Assembly (NCBI RefSeq): GCF_000702945.1
Contig: NZ_JNLE01000003.1
Span: forward strand, 3,271,501 to 3,335,500
Source: Clostridium sp. KNHs205
GTDB lineage: Bacteria; Bacillota; Clostridia; Lachnospirales; Lachnospiraceae
Direction of reading: 5' to 3'
Length of the DNA stretch: 64,000 nucleotides
The notes beneath the pieces were generated by a model. That model saw only the letters and a list, made by a program, of their open reading frames with translations. It was not told the origin of the DNA and made no database searches. Both the position numbers and the translations under genes were made by a program. This document shows, in pieces, positions 18,260-26,477 of the stretch (the stretch's first letter is position 1; every line of letters begins with the position of its first letter).

Positions 18260-18556
18260 ATGGAATATACACAAGAATTTAGTACAAAGGATACAGCATA
18301 CCATATACCAGACAGACATAGGAGATCAGGGATGGCAGTAGTTAAAGAACTAAATATAAGAGGTGCTAAAGTTCTTATCCATGATGATTACATAAGAAGT
18401 CCGGAAGAGAGTAGCAAAATAATGAAGGAGTTCAATGTGAAAGCATCCAGATTCCTGGCTGCAAAGTATAGAAGACTTGCGATGGAAGCTGAGAACGCTA
18501 ATGAACCAGAAGTTAAGGATTTTACCACAGTCACAACATTCAATCCAAAAAATTGA
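18260..18556 (+). CDS. Unrecognised 98-residue protein beside the recombinase
   Basis: The protein is basic in its middle part (R-H-R-R-S-G, K-A-S-R-F-L-A-A-K-Y-R-R-L) and soluble, with no membrane segment or known motif that I recognise. It starts at an ATG preceded by weak AGGA, ends before a strong terminator and is divergent from the large serine recombinase. Small basic proteins in that position can be recombination directionality factors, but nothing in this sequence proves it. It is probably a real gene because of the terminator and the predicted helical charge pattern. Confidence 0.55.
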   Translation: MEYTQEFSTKDTAYHIPDRHRRSGMAVVKELNIRGAKVLIHDDYIRSPEESSKIMKEFNVKASRFLAAKYRRLAMEAENANEPEVKDFTTVTTFNPKN

Positions 18557-18614
18557 TCGTCCATGTTGGTACGGAGGAACAGGACCTTTAGGATAGTAAA
18601 ATGGAATTATATGA

Positions 18615-18652
18615 GACTCAAAAAAGGCTGCCAAAAGGCAGCCTTTTTTGAG
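18615..18652 (+). terminator. Strong bidirectional terminator
   Basis: ACTCAAAAAAGGCTGCC and GGCAGCCTTTTTTGAGT form a 17-bp perfect stem around AAAA. It serves the 98-residue gene and the convergent membrane-protein gene. Confidence 0.92.
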
Positions 18653-18672
18653 TATATGAATTTCTAAAATAG

Positions 18673-19089
18673 TTATTTCTGATTTCTTCGAATGAAATAT
18701 TGAAGGAATAATACAAAAATGATTACAATAAAAATGCATATCAGCCAAATCTCAAAACCATAATGGTGCTGTAATCGATACTTTTCTTCACCTGTCATAC
18801 TCTCAGTAACAGTTTTAACATTTTCGGAACGAATAAAATCGCCAAGAAATTGCCCAATAATAATACCAATAATATTTCCGAGAGATATAGCTGCAGCCAT
18901 CAAATATTTCTTAAGAAATACAAATAAAAATACCAACAACCAGATAAATAAATATCCATGACTGGCAGTCCAATCAAAAAGATAATAATCTTTAAGAAAG
19001 CCCTGGGAAATAACATATAAGACTATAAAAGGAAGTATTAAGATTCCGCCTATTAATATTTGTTTAACTAAATTATTTTCTACTTTCAT
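18673..19089 (-). CDS. Small integral membrane protein
   Basis: The 138-residue protein has four predicted membrane segments (about 10-28, 46-60, 63-80 and 115-132) and a short charged loop E-S-M-T-G-E-E-K-Y-R. I do not recognise the family. Its start lies three bases beyond the stop of the secreted cysteine peptidase gene, so the two are co-transcribed and probably act together, for example as partner or protective protein. That role is inference only. Confidence 0.65.
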   Translation of the reverse strand: MKVENNLVKQILIGGILILPFIVLYVISQGFLKDYYLFDWTASHGYLFIWLLVFLFVFLKKYLMAAAISLGNIIGIIIGQFLGDFIRSENVKTVTESMTGEEKYRLQHHYGFEIWLICIFIVIIFVLFLQYFIRRNQK

Positions 19090-19092
19090 TTA

Positions 19093-20220
19093 TCAACCTA
19101 TCCAATACTCTGTTGCAGATATCCAAAGTGCGCTGTCATTAATCAAATAGAAATTATTTGCATAATCAGACCAACCATCTACTATTCTAATATATTTTCC
19201 GCCAGTTGTATACTCCCTCCATCCGGTAGATACAATCCAATGCCAGTCAACAATTCCATTTGCTAATAAGATACCACAGGGACGATTATTTGAAGTAGCA
19301 CTCTTGATACCGGAGAAGGTACCTACACTGCTGTATTTAAGAGTATAGCCTCTGCTGCTGAAATAATCCTTTGTCCCTCCGGCAATCATCATAACAGGTC
19401 CATCACCTATAATATCATGAACTGCTACAAATGTATCACGTTTGCTGTTATTCTTCTTAAGATTAGTATACCCTCTGTTAGCATAATATAAGGCAATATT
19501 AGTTGCAGCAGTTGCACCGCAGTGATTATTAGCAATATCTGAATTTTCACCTGTAGTACACCAACTGGTTCCTCCAAATGGTATATAACCTGAAGTATAA
19601 GAACCGGATGGCATGCTATCCCAGTCAATAAAACCATAGCTTCCGCCAAATATAGTTACTTTTTCATTTGATACAGTTATTTGCTTCAGTATAGTCTCTC
19701 TTTGCTTTTCATGCAGTGCCTTTACGGATTCATTGGCAGCATTTAGTTCCGGATAGTTTGTGTAAAGATCATCGACATCTTCAACAGAATTAATTCTGTA
19801 TGCAGAAGCTGTATAAACGTCAACAGGGCTGTTATAGATTATACGGGAAGTAGGAGAGGTATTAAGAATTTCGCGAATGAACTGGTTATCTCCATCACCG
19901 AATTCGATTGCTGTAGGGTTCTCGGGATTGTTATTTATAACGGAATATCCCTTAGGTGAAAAGGAGGTATAGAATGCTACAATTTCACCTTGTGTATTAT
20001 ACAATTCAACGATTTCCTTAAGCGTAGATGATTTATCCAGAATACAGTCTTCCAGATAAGGGGATCTTAGAGCTGAGTTTGCAGAAATCATGATATCCAG
20101 TTCATCAAGTCCTGAAACTGCAGATATCATTTCTTCAGCACGTGCTGTTGTTCCTGGAATAAATAAAGCCGTCATCAGAGCGACAATTAATAAACTTGAT
20201 AATAATCTTTTGAACTTCAT
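19093..20220 (-). CDS. Secreted papain-fold cysteine peptidase (C39-like)
   Basis: The 375-residue protein has a clear signal peptide (basic start, hydrophobic core, cut near A-R-A-E-E). The C-terminal half has the catalytic Cys in N-N-H-C-G-A-T-A-A-T-N-I-A and the catalytic His in V-D-W-H-W-I-V-S, with an Asp in R-I-V-D-G-W-S-D. The first 190 residues are probably a propeptide or inhibitory region. It would act outside the cell. It is followed by a four-helix membrane protein in the same operon. Similar secreted proteases are common in Clostridia, but the substrate is unknown. Confidence 0.75.
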   Translation of the reverse strand: MKFKRLLSSLLIVALMTALFIPGTTARAEEMISAVSGLDELDIMISANSALRSPYLEDCILDKSSTLKEIVELYNTQGEIVAFYTSFSPKGYSVINNNPENPTAIEFGDGDNQFIREILNTSPTSRIIYNSPVDVYTASAYRINSVEDVDDLYTNYPELNAANESVKALHEKQRETILKQITVSNEKVTIFGGSYGFIDWDSMPSGSYTSGYIPFGGTSWCTTGENSDIANNHCGATAATNIALYYANRGYTNLKKNNSKRDTFVAVHDIIGDGPVMMIAGGTKDYFSSRGYTLKYSSVGTFSGIKSATSNNRPCGILLANGIVDWHWIVSTGWREYTTGGKYIRIVDGWSDYANNFYLINDSALWISATEYWIG

Positions 20221-20513
20221 TGGAACCTCCTTATTTTACACTTGTTATTGTTTTTCAGCAGTTATAGCTGATGTTACGAATAATGTGAATTCCAGCAGGC
20301 TGTCGTTTAAAAAATGAACTTCTCCGGAGAAGCACAATACAATTATATTATAGAACGACTATTGAAATAGTAAATAGACATTTGTGTCCATATTATATAT
20401 TTATAAGCTGTCGTTTTCTTCTTTTGGGAAAATCAAAACCATCATACGTAATGTAATGGATTTTATTTCACAATCTGTCATATATTTAATAGAAATGAAT
20501 GTTTGAGGTTTCT
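20221..20513. promoter_or_regulatory. Divergent regulatory region with repeats
   Basis: It lies between the peptidase gene and the GH18 pseudoenzyme gene. It contains the perfect 14-bp palindrome CTTCTCCGGAGAAG (20319-20332) and the decamer GCTGTCGTTT twice (about 20299 and 20407). These may be operator elements for both genes. Confidence 0.45.
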
Positions 20514-21797
20514 ATGGAAATACATGTTGTACAGCAGGGTGAAACTTTACAGATGATAGCTGATAGTTATGGTATAACAGAAGATATGCTAATCAGAGAT
20601 AATGGTTTAGAAAATACCTATAACCTTGTTATAGGTCAAGCACTTGTTATAGCTGTTCCTGAAGTCGTTTATACAGTTAAAGAAGGAGATAGTTTAGTCA
20701 GTATTGCGGATTCATTTAATGTAACTATCATGCAATTACTAATGAATAACCCCTTCCTTTCCGATAGAGAATACATTTATCCAGGCGAGGTTTTAATTAT
20801 TAGTTATAATAGAAAAGGAGATATCACGATTCATGGCAATACCAATCCCAATATTGACAGGAATATATTGAGAAAGACTCTGCCATACCTTACCTATCTC
20901 TCAATTGTTAATTATACTGCGACAAACGAAGGTGAAATAATATCTTATTATGATGATTCACAGATCATTGAAATTACAAAAGCATATGGAGTTATTCCGC
21001 TTTTATTATTAACCACATTAACCATTGTCGGCAAGGCAAATATAACAATTGAATATGAATTATTATTAAACATAAATTTTCAAACAGAGTATATTCAGAA
21101 TCTATTAAGGATTATAAAAGAAAAAGGTTATAAAGGAGTCAATATATCCTTTCAATATATCAATGTAACGAATATAATTTATTATAATTCCTTTTTTACA
21201 CTTATTACTGAACGTTTGAATAGTGAGGGGTTTCTGGTATTTGTAACAATTGACCCTAATCTTAGTAATACAGGTGAAAATGTTAATTTTGAAAGAGTAG
21301 ATTATTCTTTATTAGATCAACTTTCACAGAACATTATTTTTATGAATTATCAATGGGCGACAAATGTAAATCCACCAGCACCAATTAGTTCGATACAAAA
21401 TCTAGATGTATTTTTAAATTATGTCAATGCTTTTATACCACCTGATAAAATAATTATTGGCATCCCCACTATTGGTTACGATTGGGAATTACCTTTTTTG
21501 CCAGGGTTATCAAATGTAAATGTTCTTTCCTATGACGGAGCTATAAATTTGGCTGACATATATGGTGCAATAATTGAGTTCGATGAGACATCTCAAACCC
21601 CCTTTTACAGATACAGTAGAGATAATGTACAACACATCGTCTGGTTTATAGATGCCAGAAGTGTAAATGCACTACTTGATTTAGTAGTCAAATATAGTCT
21701 CCAAGGTGCAGGTATTTGGAATATAACTATTTATAATCCTCAGCTATGGTTAGTCATAAATTCACAATTTAATATACTTAAATTTCAATTGGATTAA
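20514..21797 (+). CDS. LysM-LysM-GH18 protein with lost catalytic acids
   Basis: The 427-residue protein has two LysM repeats (about 2-46 and 49-95) that bind peptidoglycan and a GH18 barrel like YaaH/SleL. The catalytic signature D-I-D-F-E of the interrupted neighbour is N-I-S-F-Q here (G-V-N-I-S-F-Q-Y-I), so all three acidic residues are replaced and hydrolysis is unlikely. Structural motifs at the C-terminus, G-I-P-T-I-G-Y-D-W-E-L-P-F and W-F-I-D-A-R-S, remain. The start at 20514 matches the family start (M-x-I-x-V-V-x-x-G) and has GAGG ahead. It lies within the element, opposite in strand to the disrupted homologue, and may be a peptidoglycan- or spore-binding protein. Confidence 0.85.
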   Translation: MEIHVVQQGETLQMIADSYGITEDMLIRDNGLENTYNLVIGQALVIAVPEVVYTVKEGDSLVSIADSFNVTIMQLLMNNPFLSDREYIYPGEVLIISYNRKGDITIHGNTNPNIDRNILRKTLPYLTYLSIVNYTATNEGEIISYYDDSQIIEITKAYGVIPLLLLTTLTIVGKANITIEYELLLNINFQTEYIQNLLRIIKEKGYKGVNISFQYINVTNIIYYNSFFTLITERLNSEGFLVFVTIDPNLSNTGENVNFERVDYSLLDQLSQNIIFMNYQWATNVNPPAPISSIQNLDVFLNYVNAFIPPDKIIIGIPTIGYDWELPFLPGLSNVNVLSYDGAINLADIYGAIIEFDETSQTPFYRYSRDNVQHIVWFIDARSVNALLDLVVKYSLQGAGIWNITIYNPQLWLVINSQFNILKFQLD

Positions 21798-21933
21798 TGT
21801 TTATCCGGCTGATTAATAATCTGTTAAATGAATTTTAGCTCAGATATCATTTAATCAGCGTAGATAAGCGGGACAAGTTAACAAAAGAAACTGTCATGAT
21901 GATTAGTGGAATCTACATATGACTTGGATGGAA
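21798..21933 (+). other. Imperfect hairpin after the GH18 pseudoenzyme gene
   Basis: CGGCTGATTAA and TTAATCAGCG (about 21807-21868) can pair across a long loop without a T tail, so it may be a weak terminator or structure near the right end of the element. Confidence 0.35.
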
Positions 21934-22794
21934 TTATGTATAGCCCCATTCATAAGTCATTAATAATACCTTATCCGCAATTGCGCCAATACGGGGATAA
22001 TCATGAGCCTGATATAACAAACCGGGCTGATCTCCGGAAGTCTTAGGTGCTAAGGCAACTGTTACAATATAACCTAAAGGTTCTAATTTTGCATGTACAG
22101 CAGCAATAAAATTAATAAATCCTTCTTTATCTTCAGGCTGTATAAATTCAAAATCGATATCTAACCCACTGTAGTTTTTCTCTTGAATAGTGGCAAGTAT
22201 ATTATCAATAAGTCTGGCCTGACCTTCTGGATTAATGAACATATTGTGTGCAATTTCAGTATTGAAATTACCGGTTTCATCCATGGGGGCTAATACCATA
22301 AGGGGTGCGACATTATAATCCCTGGCTATTTGTATGAGTTCACTGTCATCAATGGGAATTAATTCTCCTTCGGGAGTGAAGCCGTAGTTGAATAGAGAAA
22401 GGTAAGTGAGAAAGGGGAGAGTTTTGCGTAAGACTGTCCGATCGATAAAAGGATAAGCGTAGCCATTTATTACAATATCCCCGAAGTTCTCGTCACGGCG
22501 GAATGCGATAACAATTGTCGTCCCTGGGATGAGAGACTCTGTATCGGCAATCCAGGGATTGTTCTGCAGGATTCTGGTAGGCGTTACATCATATTGTTGT
22601 GCTATACCAAAGAGAGTATCACCTTCCACAACTGTATGAGTCACTTCGGTAAACTGGATAACCAGACTCTGGCCAACAAGTAAATTATTGGCATTGGTAA
22701 GTTGATTATCTGTTATAATCCTTGTCGGTGTAACATCGAACTGTGCAGCTATGGAAGAAATGGTATCACCCGATTTAACGACATAAATTGTCAT
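21934..22794 (-). pseudogene. N-terminal two thirds of the interrupted LysM-GH18 spore-type hydrolase
   Basis: This part starts with a good ribosome site (AGGAG) and encodes two LysM modules (about 2-46 and 50-95) and the first part of a GH18 barrel with intact catalytic motif G-L-D-I-D-F-E-F-I (Glu as proton donor). It stops after L-L-M-T-Y-E-W-G-Y-T because element DNA supplies a TAA at 21934. The remainder is at 9078-9509. The joined protein would be 428 residues, the normal length of YaaH/SleL enzymes that cut cortex peptidoglycan or sit in the spore coat. Shown here it is a truncated gene. Confidence 0.9.
21938..21943 (+). other. Right attachment core (GTATAG)
   Basis: The second copy of GTATAG, where LysM-GH18 coding sequence resumes. 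With the copy at 9508-9513 it frames the 12.4-kb insertion. Confidence 0.6.
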
Positions 22795-22976
22795 AAGACA
22801 GGGGCTCCTGTAATTCGATTTTATAATCAGTTTATGCAGGTATTACGGGTGTGTGAATAAAATGGTATATTTCACCTGCTTTCAATAAAAAAGTGGCTAA
22901 GCGGCTAGTTTATGAAAGCTCTGAAGGTGTTTTGTAAACTAAACGGCTGCATCATTCGTTTGTTTATAATCAATGC

Positions 22977-23043
22977 TAAAAACCCGGTCATTAAGTACTA
23001 TTGTTTAAGAAACAACATTAGTACTTAAATGACCGGGTTTTTA
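22977..23043. terminator. Long bidirectional terminator
   Basis: AAAAACCCGGTCATT and AATGACCGGGTTTTT close a hairpin that continues with AAGTACTA/TAGTACTT. It ends the minus-strand ohrR transcript and would also stop plus-strand reading. Confidence 0.88.
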
Positions 23044-23082
23044 TATTTCTTAATTCAATCATATCTAATTGTAAAAATAGAT

Positions 23083-23580
23083 TTACAATCCTTCTTCTTC
23101 CTGTGTCAGCAATTCCATAATTCCATGTAAACTGCCAAGTGTATTTGTAATAGTATCCATATCAAATTTAACAGAGCAGATAAGATCATGAGGTACCTGT
23201 ATAGCCTGAGATTTTAAGTTCTGTCCCTTATCTGTCAATGTAATTACAACATTACGTTCGTCATTGGAACTTCTGATTCTGGTGATATAATCCTGTGCCT
23301 CCAGCTTTTTAAGCAAAGGTGTAAGGGTTCCTGAATCCAGATATAATTTATTGCCCAGTTCTTTTACGGTCAGACCATCCTCTTCCCAGAGAGCCAGCAT
23401 GGTTATATATCCGGTATAAGTCAGCCCAAGCGGTTCCAGAATAGGTTTGTATTTTTTTATAATTTCCTTGGAGCAGACATACAGGGCAAAACAAAGCTGG
23501 TTGTCAAGCCGTAGCATCTCTTCTCCCGGTAGAAGTTCTTTGCCCTGGGACTGGGTACCCATATCATTTTGATTGTTCAT
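23083..23580 (-). CDS. OhrR-type MarR-family peroxide-sensing repressor
   Basis: The 165-residue protein carries the OhrR signature L-D-N-Q-L-C-F-A-L-Y with the reactive Cys, and a winged helix with L-G-N-K-L-Y-L-D-S-G-T-L-T-P-L-L-K-K-L and the wing R-S-S-N-D-E-R-N-V. OhrR represses organic-peroxide defence until the Cys is oxidised. It is divergent from a glutathione peroxidase, and similar AT-rich operator-like sequences overlap both divergent -10 regions. A second Cys (V-C-S) close by may allow a disulfide form. Confidence 0.92.
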   Translation of the reverse strand: MNNQNDMGTQSQGKELLPGEEMLRLDNQLCFALYVCSKEIIKKYKPILEPLGLTYTGYITMLALWEEDGLTVKELGNKLYLDSGTLTPLLKKLEAQDYITRIRSSNDERNVVITLTDKGQNLKSQAIQVPHDLICSVKFDMDTITNTLGSLHGIMELLTQEEEGL

Positions 23581-23664
23581 GGCTTTTCCTTTCTTTCTTT
23601 ACAGCTGAGTGATGCGGTGCATAACTGCTGTCAGTTACAAGTAAAGTTAATTTTGTGCAATTTA

Positions 23665-23694
23665 ATAGTAATAAAAATCGTATAAAATGTCAAT
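23665..23694 (-). promoter_or_regulatory. ohrR promoter with overlapping operator
   Basis: On the minus strand TTGACA (23694-23689) and TACTAT (23670-23665) are 18 bp apart. The -10 overlaps the sequence TTTTGTGCAATTTAATAG (from about 23651), one of two related copies in this intergenic region. Confidence 0.6.
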
Positions 23695-23702
23695 AGTAAG
23701 TA

Positions 23703-23742
23703 TTGACAAAGACATATATATTTTGTACAATTAAATAGAGAT
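23703..23742 (+). promoter_or_regulatory. Glutathione peroxidase promoter with overlapping OhrR-like operator
   Basis: TTGACA (23703-23708), 17 bp, TACAAT (23726-23731). The -10 overlaps TTTTGTACAATTAAATAG, which resembles OhrR boxes (TACAATT half-site) and the copy near the ohrR promoter. Confidence 0.7.
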
Positions 23743-23788
23743 AAATGAAATGTAACAGTTTAATTTACTAATAAAGGAGGAAAATTTT

Positions 23789-24334
23789 ATGGCTGTATAT
23801 GATTTTAAGGTAAACAATTACAAGGACGAAGAAGTAGGACTGGATGAATACAAAGGAAAGGTGCTGCTGATTGTAAATACAGCAACCAAATGTGGTTTTA
23901 CACCCCAGTATGATGAATTACAGGATTTGTATGAGAAATACAAAAATCAGGGATTTGAAATACTTGATTTTCCATGTAATCAGTTTGGTGCACAGGCACC
24001 TGGTTCCAATGAAGAAATTCATAGTTTCTGTGATGCAAAGTTTGGAATAACATTTCCGATGTTTTCTAAAGTTGAGGTAAATGGTGAAAATGCTCATCCT
24101 CTCTATAAATACCTGGTTGAGCAGAAAGGGTTTAATGGCTTTGATGAAGGTCATGAGCTTACCTCTGTTTTGAATGAGATGTTAGGAAAAGCAGATTCTG
24201 ATTTTGCTAAAAAGCCAAGCATTAAGTGGAACTTTACTAAATTCCTGGTTGACCGGGAGGGTAAAGTGGTTGCCAGATTTGAGCCTACGGATAATCTTGG
24301 AATCGTAGATGAAAAGGTTCGTGAGTTGCTCTAA
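23789..24334 (+). CDS. Cysteine-type glutathione peroxidase, OhrR-linked paralogue
   Basis: The 181-residue protein repeats the motifs of the paralogue at 695: N-T-A-T-K-C-G-F-T with Cys35, F-P-C-N-Q-F with Gln65 and K-W-N-F near residue 154. It is longer because of an insertion of about 20 residues (F-N-G-F-D-E-G-H-E-L) found in many bacterial members. Its divergent position next to ohrR indicates induction by organic peroxides. RBS AAAGGAGG is strong. Confidence 0.93.
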   Translation: MAVYDFKVNNYKDEEVGLDEYKGKVLLIVNTATKCGFTPQYDELQDLYEKYKNQGFEILDFPCNQFGAQAPGSNEEIHSFCDAKFGITFPMFSKVEVNGENAHPLYKYLVEQKGFNGFDEGHELTSVLNEMLGKADSDFAKKPSIKWNFTKFLVDREGKVVARFEPTDNLGIVDEKVRELL

Positions 24335-24433
24335 TTACGGATTATAATAGTGTAAAAGAAGAAATAAAAATTTTCAAAGAAAATATTGACATTGGTATAT
24401 GTTTTTAATATACTTTATTAATATAAATAAGCA

Positions 24434-24476
24434 AAGGTGCTGCAGATGAATATCTGCAGCCTTTTTATTTTAGTCG
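24434..24476 (+). terminator. Terminator after the glutathione peroxidase gene
   Basis: GCTGCAGAT and ATCTGCAGC with a short loop, followed by CTTTTTATTTT. Confidence 0.88.
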
Positions 24477-24540
24477 AAGGGAGTGAATATTGCTCGCATT
24501 AGAAGGAATAAAACAGTTATAGTAGCCAAACAAATATTTT

Positions 24541-24583
24541 TGCAGAGACGCAGATTAAGTAATACTTAATTGGCGTTTTTTTT
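24541..24583 (+). promoter_or_regulatory. Attenuator in the amt leader, possible ANTAR target
   Basis: GACGCAGATTAAGT (24547-24560) and ACTTAATTGGCGTT (24564-24577) form a terminator with eight T residues, 15 bp before the amt start. The sequence TTTGC-AGAGAC-GCAGA at its 5' side can instead form a small hairpin with loop AGAGAC, which has A at position 1 and G at position 4 like ANTAR-bound loops and competes with the terminator. The nifH leader holds the same CAGAGACG element. Confidence 0.6.
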
Positions 24584-24598
24584 ATTAAGGAGGGAATT

Positions 24599-26305
24599 AT
24601 GGAAGGTTTATATTCATCATCCAATACAATCTGGGTATTGGTAGCTGCTGCTTTGGTGTTCTTTATGCAAGCAGGTTTTGCAATGGTAGAAACAGGATTT
24701 ACAAGAGCAAAAAATGCAGGTAATATCATAATGAAGAACTTGATGGACTTTAGTCTTGGTACTCCAATTTACTGGCTGCTTGGATTTGGTATCATGTTTG
24801 GCGGCTCTGGGTTATTTGTCGGTGGTTTTGACCCAATGGTTAAGGGGGATTATAGTTCAATTTTACCCAGTGGTGTTCCTTTAATGGCATTTCTAATTTT
24901 TCAAACAGTTTTTTGTGCAACAGCGGCAACAATTGTATCAGGTGCAATGGCAGAGCGAACGAAATTCTCTTCCTATTGCATATACAGTATGGTTATCAGT
25001 GCTTTTGTATATCCTGTTTCAGGACACTGGATTTGGGGTGGCGGCTGGCTGGCTCAACAAGGATTTCATGATTTTGCAGGTTCCACTGCTGTTCATATGG
25101 TTGGTGGTGTTGCAGCTTTAGTCGGAGCTAAAATATTAGGACCTAGAATCGGTAAATATGATAAGAATGGAAAACCTAAAGCTATACCAGGACACAGCTT
25201 AACTTTAGGTGCATTAGGAGTTTTTATCCTCTGGTTCTGTTGGTTTGGGTTTAACGGCGGATCAACAGTGTCTGCAACTGGGGACGATGCAATCTTAGCA
25301 ATGGGAAGTATATTTGTAACAACAAATATGGCTGCGGCTGTTGCGACTGTCACAGTAATGTGTATTACCTGGATTCGTTATAAGAAACCGGATGTTTCTA
25401 TGACCTTGAATGGTTCTTTAGCGGGACTTGTGGCTATTACAGCTGGATGTGACCTGGTGACACCTTTGGGAGCAGCTGTAATTGGTATTCTTGCAGGATT
25501 TGTTGTGGTGTTCGGTATTGAATTTATTGATAAAGTTCTAAAGATTGATGATCCTGTCGGTGCGATAGGTGTTCATGGTTTATGCGGTGCTTTCGGTACC
25601 ATTGCTGTTGGCCTTTTTGCTCAGGAAGATGGCCTCTTTTATGGTGGTGGAGTGAAATTGTTATTAACACAGTTTATCGGTGTTGTTTCAGTGGCTGCAT
25701 GGGTTACTGTTACAATGGTTATTACTTTTTATTTAATAAAAACAATTGTAGGACTTAGAGTTTCAAAAGAAGAAGAGATTCTGGGACTTGATATCAAGGA
25801 ACATGGTTTAACCAGCGCATATGCAGACTTTATGCCTTCTCCTGATGTTTTTACAGGTAGCGGTGAAGTTATAGCACCTTTAGGAACAGTGCCAATAACA
25901 CAGGCCGTTAAGGTATCTACTACCGGTTATACTGTATCAGAAGATAAACGAAAACTTACTCAAATCATAATAATAGCAAAACAAAGTAAGTTTGAAGATT
26001 TAAAGAAAGCTATGAATGCAATTGAAGTAACAGGTATGACTGTCACCAATGTTCTTGGATGTGGCATTCAGAAAGGTTCAACAGAATTTTATCGTGGAGT
26101 TCCAATGGATATGAACTTACTTCCAAAGATTAAGGTGGAAATAGTTGTAAGTAAGGTGCCAGTAGAAACTGTAGTTAATGAAGCAAGAAAAGCTCTTTAT
26201 ACCGGAAATATCGGTGATGGTAAGATATTCGTTTATGATGTTGAAGATGTCATAAAGGTAAGAACAGGTGAGACTGGATTTGCTGCGTTACAGGATGAAG
26301 ATTAG
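24599..26305 (+). CDS. Ammonium transporter fused to a C-terminal PII (GlnK-like) domain
   Basis: The 568-residue protein has an Amt channel over residues 1-410 (M-V-E-T-G-F-T-R-A-K-N, pore His residues in G-G-S-T-V and G-V-H-G-L-C-G-A-F-G) and then a complete PII domain from about 451: L-T-Q-I-I-I-I-A, T-loop E-F-Y-R-G-V-P-M-D-M-N-L-L-P-K, B-loop T-G-N-I-G-D-G-K-I-F and C-loop R-T-G-E-T-G. Free GlnK normally plugs AmtB when ammonium is plentiful; here it is tethered. The T-loop Tyr51 used for uridylylation is Met, so control is probably by ATP/ADP and 2-oxoglutarate. A leader attenuator precedes it. Confidence 0.93.
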   Translation: MEGLYSSSNTIWVLVAAALVFFMQAGFAMVETGFTRAKNAGNIIMKNLMDFSLGTPIYWLLGFGIMFGGSGLFVGGFDPMVKGDYSSILPSGVPLMAFLIFQTVFCATAATIVSGAMAERTKFSSYCIYSMVISAFVYPVSGHWIWGGGWLAQQGFHDFAGSTAVHMVGGVAALVGAKILGPRIGKYDKNGKPKAIPGHSLTLGALGVFILWFCWFGFNGGSTVSATGDDAILAMGSIFVTTNMAAAVATVTVMCITWIRYKKPDVSMTLNGSLAGLVAITAGCDLVTPLGAAVIGILAGFVVVFGIEFIDKVLKIDDPVGAIGVHGLCGAFGTIAVGLFAQEDGLFYGGGVKLLLTQFIGVVSVAAWVTVTMVITFYLIKTIVGLRVSKEEEILGLDIKEHGLTSAYADFMPSPDVFTGSGEVIAPLGTVPITQAVKVSTTGYTVSEDKRKLTQIIIIAKQSKFEDLKKAMNAIEVTGMTVTNVLGCGIQKGSTEFYRGVPMDMNLLPKIKVEIVVSKVPVETVVNEARKALYTGNIGDGKIFVYDVEDVIKVRTGETGFAALQDED

Positions 26306-26320
26306 AAGTTGAAGATTAGA

Positions 26321-26372
26321 ATTAGTAAGGAGCTGCAGTTGCGTCTGCAGCTCCTTACTAATTTAAAGTGAA
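26321..26372 (+). terminator. Terminator after amt
   Basis: TTAGTAAGGAGCTGCAG and CTGCAGCTCCTTACTAA pair perfectly over 17 bp. A T stretch follows weakly. Confidence 0.85.
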
Positions 26373-26477
26373 ATACACAATAACTTTGTGTATATTGATG
26401 TACATGGGACTCTATTAACCATGGATGAATACCAAGATGAAAATGATGTCCAGTCAGCCTTATGAAAACGGTTTGAA

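Larger units (their letters stand above)
9508..21943. mobile_element. 12.4-kb integrated element splitting a LysM-GH18 gene
   Basis: The boundaries are set by the gene halves at 9078-9509 and 21940-22794 and by the hexamer GTATAG at 9508-9513 and 21938-21943 (GTATAGyCCC at both sides). Cargo in order: VirD4 remnant, HxlR, RidA-like, LysR, ferredoxin-nitroreductase, CPBP fragment, M29 aminopeptidase, IS3-family element, large serine recombinase, 98-residue protein, membrane protein, secreted cysteine peptidase, GH18 pseudoenzyme. The recombinase is not adjacent to either end, and conjugation genes other than a VirD4 tail are missing, so it may be a decayed integrative element. A skin-like element excised in the mother cell is the alternative. 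Confidence 0.75.
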
